Positions 55,253 to 64,000 of a stretch of 64,000 nucleotides of DNA are shown here, one piece after another. The position numbers were made by a program, and so were the translations under genes. Origin of the DNA: Astragalus membranaceus. Its lineage: Eukaryota > Streptophyta > Magnoliopsida > Fabales > Fabaceae. The notes beneath the pieces are model-generated. The model was not told where the DNA came from, made no database searches, and was given only the letters and a program-made list of their open reading frames with translations. The stretch's first letter is position 1. Every line of letters begins with the position of its first letter. The stretch covers positions 34,219,109 through 34,283,108 of the forward strand of contig CM076849.1 of assembly GCA_039519185.1 (NCBI GenBank). Reading direction: 5' to 3'.

Positions 55253-55976
55253 ATGGCTACGGTTGATGGTTCGCTTTCATTTACTTTGGATTTATCGGAC
55301 CCATTTACTACTAACGAGGTACATATTTCCCATTAATATTTTTGCATTTATTTATAAGTTATTAATTGTTGATTTTGTAGTTTTTTGCGACCCGTGAAGA
55401 TCTCACATTTTGGGCTAGAGGAGTTGGGAAAGCCAACGGAGTTGTGGTTATCATTCTTAGATTAGATACGCCATTGGTAAGGGGAGGAAGAATAAAATTA
55501 GTTTGGGTTGCGAGAGACATGGTATATACATAGGAGTAGACATCAGCTGTTCTAGAGCGAAGTCTTCAAAGAAGTGTGGTTGTCCTTTCAGACTGAAAGC
55601 TACACCATTGAATCCTCCTCTTGGGGATTGAAAAGTCAAAGTTAGAGTTGGACTACACAATCATCAGCCTCATAAAACGTGTATCGGCCTTCCAATCTTT
55701 GGGCGGTTCACTAAGGAGGGGCGTTTTATGGTGCAAGAGCATGCAATGTTAAACCGATGAAGACTCTGGAGGCAATTAAGAAGAGATTTGAGGGCAACTT
55801 GAGTACTATCACGCGGCTGTATAGACAGGGTAGGATGTTCCGGAGGAGTCGGAGAGGTTCTAGAACAGAGATAGCTTATGAGACTTATAATAGATTCTGA
55901 ACACTATTTGTGTTGGAGCAGAAGAGTTGAGAACACCGATGTTGTCGGTGAAATCATGTGGGCCCACCTCGAATCT
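55253..55976 (+). pseudogene. MULE B transposase, N-terminal part
   Basis: Two exons: 55253-55318 (MATVDGSLSFTLDLSDPF) and 55381 onward, with FATREDLTFWARGVGKANGV, a FAR1-type DNA-binding domain including KKCGCPFRL and a downstream HNH (GLHNHQPH) zinc-binding pair. An in-frame TAG follows ARDMVYT and other stops and shifts occur. The sequence up to VGEIMWAHLES leads directly into the part at 58556, so CACTA 3 interrupts it. Confidence 0.82.
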
Positions 55977-56003
55977 CACTACAAGAATTTCGTACATTTC
56001 CGG

Positions 56004-56133
56004 TGATAAACTCCAATTATGTACATTTTTTAGGGATATTTTTAGGACTTTTTAGAGCAATTATTATCCATTATATAAATTACTAACTTAATTTGCTCTA
56101 TTTTTGCAGAAAAGGAGAAAAGATAAAATTGAA

Positions 56134-56201
<68 letters not shown>

Positions 56202-57338
56202 GTGTGTGCTTGAAAGAAAAGGGGTTGCATGTTTTAAAAAGAAATAGGCCCAATTTTTAATGGAGCCCATGAATAAAGAATATGATGCACAAGACCTAGC
56301 CCAAAAGGAATGGTAAGAGGGAGTTGAATTATTGAATTAAAGGAAAAAAAAAGCTGAAGCCTGAAGCACGTGATGGAGTAGAGAAGAAGTTAACATCACA
56401 CAACCCTAGGCGTGAAGGATAAACAACGCACAGTAGCGGGTGGTAATTCAGAAAAGACACAGACCGTACATACGCAACAGTAGTGTCGGCTTGGAGAGAG
56501 GGAGTTTTGGGTACCCGTTCTTGACACTGTGAGAGAGCTCTGGAGCAGAAAAAGGAGACTAAATTTTCAGGATCAGAAATTTCTCTATTCCGGGTTATTT
56601 TTACCTCTGTAATTTATGACTCCTAATTTTATTTTATTGTTCTCGAACACTATGGATAGCTAAATCCTCTTATAGGGTCTAGGTGGATCTTGCTCGATTA
56701 GAGACCTTTTTATGTTCTAATTTCTGGTTTGAATTCCTGTTTTTACTTTAATTAATATTGTCCTATTGTTTTTATCACATGATTAGGATTAGCTACCCTT
56801 TGCATGTTTATAATCAATTAGTTGATCAGCGACCGTACTGCAATTAGTTGGTGGACCTATAGGATAATTGGGGCTATAATTAGGGCATGACCAAACCATA
56901 ATTTAGTCTTCCAATCATTCAACCTTTTTGATCTTTATGCTTTTCCTGAATTTAAATTCTTGCATGACCAAACGAGGGTTAATTTAGGAAAAAGAATATT
57001 AATCGCGAATGACCAAACGGATTAATAGTTTTAGTAAAGGGATTGGTAATTAAGTAAAATAAGGGAATTCAGGTAGGATTAGACATAGGGGGAATCGAAG
57101 CTTGCAAGTGAAACCGTGACCCTAGACCTCTCCTCATTTATTAAGTCTAGTATTTTAATTATTGTTATTTATTTCTTTTTTATTTGTTCCATTACAATTC
57201 AAATATTTGTTCGTATAAATAATAAATAATCTCGATTAGTTTGGTACTTGCTAATTAATCTCTGTGGACACGATAATCTTTTATACTACTTCTGCGGTAG
57301 AGTACACTTGCTCTAAGTGTGTTTTTAACGCAACAAGT
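56004..57338. mobile_element. LTR-like insert (probable solo LTR) in CACTA 3
   Basis: Starts TGATAAACTCC just after TTCCGG and ends near AACGCAACAAG before TTCCGG, splitting a TTCCGGCGG of the CACTA end and leaving TCCGG on both sides (55999-56003 and 57339-57343). The phrase TCTCTGTGGACACGATAATC near its right end is typical of plant gypsy LTRs. The right terminus is not a clean CA, so the exact boundary and the retrotransposon nature are tentative. Confidence 0.6.
56136..56196. repeat. (TA)n microsatellite
   Basis: About 61 bp of uninterrupted TA inside the LTR-like insert. Confidence 0.95.
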
Positions 57339-57660
57339 TCCGGCGGCCAAAATCCGCCGGTAATGGCCAAAATCCGCTGGTAATGGCCCAAATCGACGAC
57401 ATTACCGGCGGATTTTGTCCGCCGGAAATTCATCCGCAGGTAACGGTCACCGGCGGATTTTCCACCGGTAATTTCCGGCGGATTTTCCGTCGGAAAAATC
57501 CGCCGGTAATTACCGGCGGAAAATCCGCCGGTAATCACCCAAAATCCGCCGGTAATTATTTTTAAAAAAATTTTAAAAAAAAAAAATTTTTAAAAAAATC
57601 CGCCGGTATTCACCCGAAATCCGCCGGTAATCACCCGAAATCCGCTGGTAATTATTTAAT
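57339..57660. repeat. Left subterminal CCGCCGGTAA array of CACTA 3
   Basis: More than ten CCGCCGGTAA or TTACCGGCGG units in both orientations. Confidence 0.9.
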
Positions 57661-58249
57661 TTTTTTAAAAAAAATGTTTTTTAAATACGTTAATTTAAAA
57701 AATTATTATTATTTAATTTATTTTGTTTTTTTAAATTTATTTCTTTTTTTAAATTCGTTTATTTTAATTTATTTATTTATTATTTAATTTATTTCTTTTT
57801 TAAAATTCGTTTATTTAAAAAATTAATATTATTTTAATTATTTAATTATTTATGTGAAGAGATTGAGAAAAATAAAGTGTATGTATGTGAGATTGAGAAG
57901 AAAGTGTATAAATGTATAAATGTGTGAAGATTTTGAGAAGAGATTGAGAATAAAGTGTATAAATGTGTGAAAATTTTGAGAAGAGATTGAGAAAAATGAA
58001 GTGTATGTATGTGAGAAGATTTGATAAGAGATTGAATGAGAAGGAAGAAGAAAGAGGAAATAAAGATTTGAGAGAAATATGAAAGAGAGATATGTAGAGA
58101 AATTTATGGAGATTGGAGAGTATGAGAAGGAAATAAAGAGTGAAATGAGAGAATGAGAAGAGTGTAGGAGAAAGTTGTATTTATAGGAAATGAGAAAGAG
58201 TGTAGGAGAAAGAGTGTAAAAAAATTAAATAAATAATTTTTTAAAAATA
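57661..58249. other. Core of CACTA 3
   Basis: AT-rich stretch followed by a GAGAAG-rich, purine-biased region with short tandem repeats (GTGTATAAATGTGTGAAGAT type). No coding similarity. Confidence 0.6.
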
Positions 58250-58555
58250 ATCCGCCGGAAATGGCTATTACCGGCGGATTTTTTATTTTTTTTTTATTTT
58301 TTTTTTTAAAAAATCCGCCGGTAACGCACATTACCGACGGATTTTTTTAAAAAAATAATAAAAAAAAATTTAAAAATCCGCCGATAATAGCCTTTTCCGG
58401 CGGATTATTTTTTTTAAAAAAAAAAATTTTACGCAAAACAATTCCGCCGGTAACGCTCAAAATCCGCCGGTAACGCCCAAAATCCGCCGGTAATTTACTG
58501 GCGGATTTAATCCGCCGGAAATGCCCCGCCGGAAATGGGCGAAATTCTTGTAGTG
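58250..58555. repeat. Right subterminal CCGCCGGTAA array of CACTA 3
   Basis: About ten units in both orientations up to the terminal repeat. Confidence 0.9.
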
Positions 58556-59547
58556 TCTATCAACTTGTTGAGGATGTTTCCTAGCATTTTGATTTTGGAC
58601 AGCACCTCAAAACCAACAAATATAGACTGCCTCTCTTTGAAATTGTTGGTGTGACCTCCACCGAGTGCACATTTTCGGTAGCATTTGCTTACTTGTCTTC
58701 AGAGCGGCATGACTATTCTAAATGGGTATTGCTGACATTGAGAGATTTGATGGTGGTAGATATCGCACTCCCTCAGCTGATCCTTACCGATAGAGATACG
58801 GGACTGATGAAAGACATAGTCGTCGTGTTCCCTGAGTGTCTGAATTTTCTTTGCCGGTATCACATAAGCAAGAATGTAAGGGCCAAGTGTAAACAATGGG
58901 TGAACGGGGTTAGGGTCGAGTCAGGGATGAATCTGGGGAAGAGTATAGTTGACTCTACCGACGAGGAAGAGTTTATTCAGCGGGTCTCTGAATTCGAACA
59001 ATCATGTGTTGAACCCCATTTTGTGACTGGTGGTTAGGGAGAGGAAAGTTGGCCATTAGTTCGTCAGGACCTGATGATTCATGAATTACACTGACATCAT
59101 GAGCTATATTCTCAGGTGATTGTTGGTTTCCTACCAACTATGAGGGATTCATTATATGTGTGTGGTCATGGGGCCCAACCGCTTGAGAAGTGGATGACGA
59201 TACCCGATTTGGGGAACGTTATAGCAACCAAATATAACATAGCCCAGGTTGTGTTATCACCGACGGATGGAGGGTCATGGACATTTTTACCATTGAGAGG
59301 CTCATATGTAGCTCATCAGAGTAGATTGATTGGTATTGGGTTTGCCCATGGACTTCAATGGGTGCAGGTTAACTTGAACTCTACTAGTCTTTTACCTCCT
59401 GTTCATGCATCATGGCATCATTATGGATCAGACGACGCTAGATCGTGGTTATATCCATATGTTGAACGTCTCCAACTATGGTCTGTTGTAGCTCCAGATC
59501 CTCCTATTGCACAAACCGGCCCAATTGATATTGTAGACATAACATGA
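58556..59547 (+). pseudogene. MULE B transposase, core and C-terminal part
   Basis: Continues after CACTA 3 with FPSILILDST, then EIVGVTSTECTFSVAFAYLS, LILTDRDTGLM and FLCRYHISKNV, the MULE transposase core with its D and E/H positions. A second open stretch (59116-59547) has PTDGGSWTFLPLRGSYVAHQ and HASWHHYGSD, a C-terminal extension often seen with this MULE type. Frames change near 58620 and between the two stretches (near 59035-59115), so it is inactive. Confidence 0.82.
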
Positions 59548-59699
59548 TTTTATTTTGACGGCCTTGATATTGTAGACATATTATTATTGGGTTTGATTAT
59601 GTATTTTGACAGCCTTGATTTTGCGAACACTTTAGATGGTATCGATTTTGTTGAGACACTCAAAAATAACATAATATTAGTAAAGAACAATTTTTAAAA

Positions 59700-59960
59700 A
59701 AAACAAATTCCGGATCGGAATAGGTTTTGAAATTTTTCCAGATTTATGTCAAGGAGATAAATCCGGAAGTGTTTTTTGAGTTCCAAATTTATCTCCTCAA
59801 CATAAATCCGGAAGGTTAAAAAAATAATTTTTGGAAACATCTCAAAAAAGATAAATCCGGAACAAAATTTGGGTTCCGAATTTATCAAATAGAGATAAAT
59901 CCGGAAACAAATATACTTCCGAATTTATCACTTTCAAGATGTTTCCGGGATGAAAAAAAA
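59700..59960. repeat. Right subterminal repeats of MULE B
   Basis: Units of the form GATAAATCCGGAAG and TTCCNAATTTATCTC in inverted pairs, mirroring the left end. Confidence 0.75.
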
Positions 59961-60147
59961 ATTAAGACTCATTTCTGTTGTTTTTGAGTTTCAGAAAAGT
60001 ATTTCAGAAAATCAATCCACCGAAGAAATTACTAGGTTGAGTCGCGGACTAGGTCACTCTCTTTAAGACATTTCGTGGCACTGCTCAAAATTGTGCACGC
60101 AGGCTATCAACCACGACGTCCCCAGGATAAAACAGCCCAGTCAAAAC

Positions 60148-60819
60148 TGTTACGAAATATCACTGCACAATGAAATTTCGCTCAAGAAATACACCTTAAT
60201 TTTATGGTCCAAAGACCACTCAAATATGATACTAAGACCACTCTAATATGGTACGAATACCACTCTAATTTAAGAAGAAAGGAAATTGGGGAGGGAGAAG
60301 AGAAGAAAACTCGGTACTGCTTCGAGTTTTCGGTGCAAAGAATGAAGTGAGGAAATGTCCTATTTATAGGGAAAAAACTCGACTTGCTGCGCAAATAAGC
60401 TGTTGGAGAAAAATCCTCACCAGATAAGAATGGCCTACTTGTTGCACAAGTCAAGTTGTTGGAGAAAAATCCTCAACAACTAAAAACGGCTAGTTCAGCG
60501 TATCTGGTCAGTTCAACGAATCTGGACAGTTAGCGAGCGCCGCACCAAAATAAAATAAAAATAATTATTTTTCGCATAGAATAAATTACACCTCACAGCC
60601 CAAGCCCAAGCCTAGGCCTGTACGACCCGCCTGGGTGACCCGGTCGGACGGCGCGCGCGTGTGTGGTGGTCAGTTAGTGTCTGTGCTATCCCTTTTACAA
60701 AACTGGGTACCCCTTGGGCCCCAAACCAAGGTGTGAAGTCCACACTTATAAGCGCTCTTAAAGTGCCTAGTCTTAGCAATGTGAGACTTTTTCAATTCAC
60801 CAACACCAATGTTCCAACA
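60148..60819 (-). repeat. Probable 3' LTR of copia 3
   Basis: The right edge CCAACA at 60819 is followed by ATCCCCCACTT, which on the minus strand is a polypurine tract (AAGTGGGGGAT). The left edge TGTTACG at 60148 is a guess and the LTR could start earlier, nearer 59970. On the minus strand CCTATAAATAGG near 60358-60369 resembles a TATA box. Confidence 0.5.
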
Positions 60820-60830
60820 ATCCCCCACTT
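60820..60830 (-). other. Polypurine tract of copia 3
   Basis: The minus strand reads AAGTGGGGGAT immediately before the LTR edge. Confidence 0.65.
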
Positions 60831-61640
60831 GAATTCAAAAATAAGTTTCATAAGTAGCGTCAAACGCCTCAATAAGATTGTGCATAAGCAGATGTGTCAT
60901 TCGACTTGAACCTTTGCATAGCGGTTAAGATTTAGATTCAACAAGAGTGACTCGTAGTCTTGAACTCTATCTCTAATCATCAAAACCACACACAACCTTT
61001 TCCATAGGTGTATTCTCAAGAGCCCGTGCTTTTATGGCCCTGCACGTATATCCCAGTTTAGTGAACGCTCTAGGAATTTCTGCCAAGAATTCCATAGGAA
61101 GCGGCCCCACTTCCACATTCACAAAGGTGAGTCTATTAAGAGTACTCTTGTATCTAGGTACTCCACTCTACATAGAGTATGGATCTCATTAAGAGTTTCT
61201 ATTACCTCAACCTTACTTCGCTTCAGGAATCATGCTTCTTTACTTATAGTAGCATGTTCATCTTCTATCACTTCACAACTTGTTATTACCCATTGAGCCT
61301 AATTCTTGGGATCTCCAGTCTTTTAGGTCGGGTTGCCATCGTGAGTGACTCATGGTTCTAATGGCACTAGTCTCATATTTTGAGATGTGTTTTGGACTTT
61401 CTTTTTGGTTAATCCTTTTGTCAAAGGATCACCTAAGTTCTAATCAGTGCGTACATGATCCACTCTCACAGCTCCTTTTGAGAGAATTTCTCTAACAATG
61501 CTGTTCCTACGACATATTTGTTGCCTTTTATCGTTGTAATAACGATTCTTTATTTTGCAATAGCCGCGGTACTATCGCAGTGGATCAACACAACTGGCGT
61601 CAGTTTTCCCATAAGGAATCTATGCTAGTAAGCATCTCAA
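60831..61640. other. 3' region of copia 3 between RNase H and LTR
   Basis: No intact coding sequence. It probably includes decayed RNase H and 3' untranslated sequence. Confidence 0.4.
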
Positions 61641-62560
61641 CTAACTAGCTTCTTCACTGGAGGTTGCCAATGCTACCATTTCAGACTCCATAGTGGACTG
61701 AACCAAAATGATTTGTTTCTTGGATTTCCAGGAGACAATACCACCATATATACTAAATATATAGTCACTAGTTGCTTTGGAATCATCTGATAGAGTATTC
61801 CAATCAGCATTACTGTATCCTTCAAGTACAGCTGGAAATCTCTGATAATGTGATTCGATATTCATGGTCTTTTTAAGGTATCACATGACTCTCTCAATAG
61901 CGTGGCAATGCTCTATACTAGGTCGACTGGTAAACCTGCACAACAATCCCACGACATAGACAATGTCGGGTCTAGTACAATCAGTGGCATACCATAGGCT
62001 GTCAATATTGCTCGCATATTCTGTTTGTTTAACATTGTTACCAGTGTTCTTAAAAAGTTTTACAATTGGATCGTATGATGAGCAGGAAGGTTTACAACCA
62101 AAGTAGTTATATTTCTTTAAGATCTTCTCAATATAATGAGTTCGATCCAAAGAAATTCCTTTCTCGGACCTAGTATTCTTAATACCAAGGATTACAATTG
62201 CTTCTCCCAGGTCTTTCATATCAAAGTTGTTGCGCAACAATGATTTCACTTTATTTATAGCATGAATGTTTGATCCAAATATGAGTAAGTCGTCTACATA
62301 GAGACATATGATAGTGCAAATGTCATTTTCAGTTTTGTAATAAATACATTTGTCACTTTCATTCACTTTGAACCCATTCAATATAATTAGATAATCAAAC
62401 TTCTCATGTCACTTTTTAGGATCTTGTTTAAGACCATACAGAGACTTATCCAACTTACAGACCTTGTTTTCTTGCCCAAGAATTTCAAAAGCATCAGGTT
62501 TCTCCATATAGATTTCTTCTTCCAATTCACCATTTTTAAAAAATTAGTTATACATCCATT
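61641..62560 (-). pseudogene. Copia 3 reverse transcriptase and RNase H fragments
   Basis: Two minus-strand stretches. 61881-62381 holds the reverse transcriptase with CLYVDDLLIFGSN and DMKDLGEA. 61641-61865 holds RNase H with GYSNADWN, SGDYIF-like ATSDYIFSI and ESEMVALA. They are separated by a frame change near 61870. Upstream (62400-62560) further reverse transcriptase pieces (LYGLKQDPK type) are seen with stops. Confidence 0.8.
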
Positions 62561-63520
62561 TGGTGTACTACTAAATTAAAAACACGGCCAAAGAAATTAG
62601 TACCCTTATAGATGTATTTCTAGCAACGAGTGAACATGTGTCGAAGAAATCTATATTCTCTATTTGACTAAAACCTATGGCTACAAGCGGGCCTTGTCGA
62701 TCAACAGTGCCTTCGGATTTTAGTTTCTTTTTCAAAAAAAACATTTACAACCTATCGGTTTGCAACCAGAAGGCAAGTCAACTAAGTGCAAGGTCTTGTT
62801 AGACTCTAGAGAATCCATCTCGTTGTTTTATGGCTTCTTGCCACAAATCTGCATCCAATGAAGACAAGCTTCTTGAATGTTATATGTATCCTCCTCTAGT
62901 TTATGGACCGTATAATAGGTTCCATATTCTTTACCAACTTGTGCTTTCTTACCTCTTCGAGGTTCTATTTCCTTTTAGTCGTTGTTTTCAACGTTCCTAG
63001 GCATGGAAACTTGACTAGTTTTGTGCCCCCACTATTTCTTGATTTAAAAGGGAGTTTATTTTCATAGAAGCCAACGTCATTTGATTCTATGATCACTTTT
63101 GCATTAAGGTCATAAAACCTGTATGTTTTGCTATTTACTGCATACCCAATGAATACACATTCATAGGCTCTACTGGCGAGTTACACTCTTTTTGGGATTA
63201 TGACATAAGCCAAGTAATCCCAAATTCAAAAATAAGACAAGATGAGTTGTCTTTTCTTCAAGATCTCCGAAGGAAAATTTTTATTTCTTTAGATTCAGAG
63301 AATCTTTTCATAACATAACCAACGGTTTACAAAAAAATTCAAAAGAGAGATCAATTGCTAGAATTCAGCAAAATAGCAAAAACCAATTCAATAATGATTT
63401 TATTTTTCTTTCTACTTTACCATTCGTTTCAGAAAAGAATATGGTGCAGTCGTTTCATGTATAATTCCTTAAAATTAATGGGAATCATACTCTATTCCTC
63501 AATCGCTATAAAAACTTTTA
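62561..63520 (-). pseudogene. Copia 3 integrase and linker fragments, heavily decayed
   Basis: On the minus strand, pieces such as RQGPLVAIGFSQIENIDF (reverse transcriptase start), YECVFIGYAVNSKTYRFYDL (integrase C-terminal region) and GIIHETTAPYS (integrase core) occur in order but in different frames with stops. Confidence 0.65.
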
Positions 63521-64000
63521 ACCTTTCTACTTAATTGATTTTTAAAAACCTGTAATGGAAAACTTTGAATATGTCAAACACTTCACTTTTATTTTTCAAA
63601 AAGTATACTACAATGTGGTCAAAGCAATTATAAATAAAAGTGGCAAACTATCGTTTTCCATTTCTGGTTAATGTTCTATCTATTCGCATATATCTGAGTG
63701 AGTCAAAACTAATACTCAGATTTCTTTACTGATTTATGCGAAGTCTTGAAAATTATTGCTTGACTACAAAAATCACAATTTTTTTCTTAAGTCATTTAAG
63801 AAAATAACTTTTGAAAAATGCTATCTAGCTCTTATTGAAAAGAATAGTATAGTGTACAAAGTCAAAGTCAAACATGTGTAAAAGTCAAACACTGCGTAAA
63901 AAATCATTGTTTAAAGAAAACTTCCGATAGACGAAGTAAACACTCCGTAAAAAAAAAATCATTGTTTAAAGAAAGTTTTCACCAGACTCAGCATCCTTTT
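63521..64000 (-). other. Window end, probable further copia 3 sequence
   Basis: AT-rich sequence in which I see no clear coding similarity. By position it should be the GAG-pre-integrase part of copia 3. Near-repeats (AAACACTCCGTAAAAAAAAA and AAACACTGCGTAAAAAATCA, with ATTGTTTAAAGAAA) occur at 63888-63979. Confidence 0.35.

Larger units (their letters stand above)
55977..58555. mobile_element. CACTA element 3 (non-autonomous, second family)
   Basis: Termini CACTACAAGAATTTCG and CGAAATTCTTGTAGTG, with a 27-bp inverted repeat containing two mismatches. A perfect 3-bp target duplication TCT lies at 55974-55976 and 58556-58558 within MULE B. Subterminal repeats are of the CCGCCGGTAA type, unlike CACTA 1 and 2. 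No transposase is present. An LTR-like insert splits the left end. Confidence 0.92.
54880..59960 (+). mobile_element. Mutator-like element B, split by CACTA 3
   Basis: Flanked by inverted CCGGATTTAT-type repeats (54985-55190 and 59700-59960) like those of MULE A. It carries a FAR1/MULE-type transposase on the plus strand in two parts, 55253-55976 and 58556-59547, separated by CACTA 3. Exact outer ends were not determined; the right end may be cut by the copia 3 LTR region. Confidence 0.7.
60148..64000 (-). mobile_element. Decayed Ty1/copia retrotransposon (copia 3), running off the window
   Basis: Minus-strand copia similarity runs from RNase H near 61641 through reverse transcriptase to integrase near 63300-63500. 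At its 3' end lies a polypurine tract and an LTR candidate (to 60819). The 5' part lies beyond the window. Coding is broken by many stops and shifts. Confidence 0.75.

Noticed and set aside
57339..58555. CRISPR-like array of CCGCCGGTAA units
   Set aside because: Units are very short, occur in both orientations and lie at the ends of a CACTA element in plant DNA; they are subterminal transposon repeats.
55253..59547. A domesticated FAR1/FHY3-type host gene
   Set aside because: The reading frame has stops and shifts, it is interrupted by CACTA 3 and it is flanked by MULE terminal repeats, so it is a dead transposase.

Overview
The window is plant nuclear DNA from a dicot, probably a legume. 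The evidence is GT-AG introns, two spliced cellular genes of plant-only families, and a dense set of plant transposon families (Tat-lineage Ty3/gypsy, Ty1/copia, CACTA, Mutator-like, hAT, MITEs, SINE-like units). The legume placement rests only on the look of the MITE and MULE families and is an inference. Nothing prokaryotic is present.

Layout. 1-6417: a Tat-type gypsy element on the minus strand; its 5' LTR is complete and its 3' LTR lies outside the window. 6998-8917: a two-exon UDP-glycosyltransferase gene on the plus strand. 9174-16724: a Mutator-like element (MULE A) with a decayed minus-strand transposase, split by a 5.9-kb CACTA element that carries pieces of host genes (BTF3, RSH1, a receptor-like kinase). 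17472-18431: a hAT element. 18540-25900: a second Tat gypsy, lacking its 5' end, with an antisense spliced ORF and a candidate intron inside pol. 25900-30142: small elements (SINE-like, hAT MITE, hairpin MITE, gypsy LTR-like block). 30143-37535: a young complete copia element on the minus strand. 39286-43908: a seven-exon receptor-like cytoplasmic kinase gene (class VI, RBK-like) on the plus strand.

44480-54745: a second, decayed copia element on the plus strand. Its gag is interrupted by a 5.7-kb CACTA element carrying DEAH-helicase, HEN1 and ribosomal protein L30 exons, and that element itself contains a 525-bp solo LTR. 54880-59960: a second MULE (B), split by a third CACTA element that is in turn split by an LTR-sized insert. 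60148-64000: a decayed copia element on the minus strand that runs off the window.

Only two ordinary cellular genes are supported, the glycosyltransferase and the kinase; they are unrelated in function. The most interesting content is the nested transposon history. Target-site duplications let several insertions be placed to the base. Two CACTA elements share termini and subterminal repeats, show no transposase, and both carry several host gene fragments with introns, so they look like a Pack-CACTA family.
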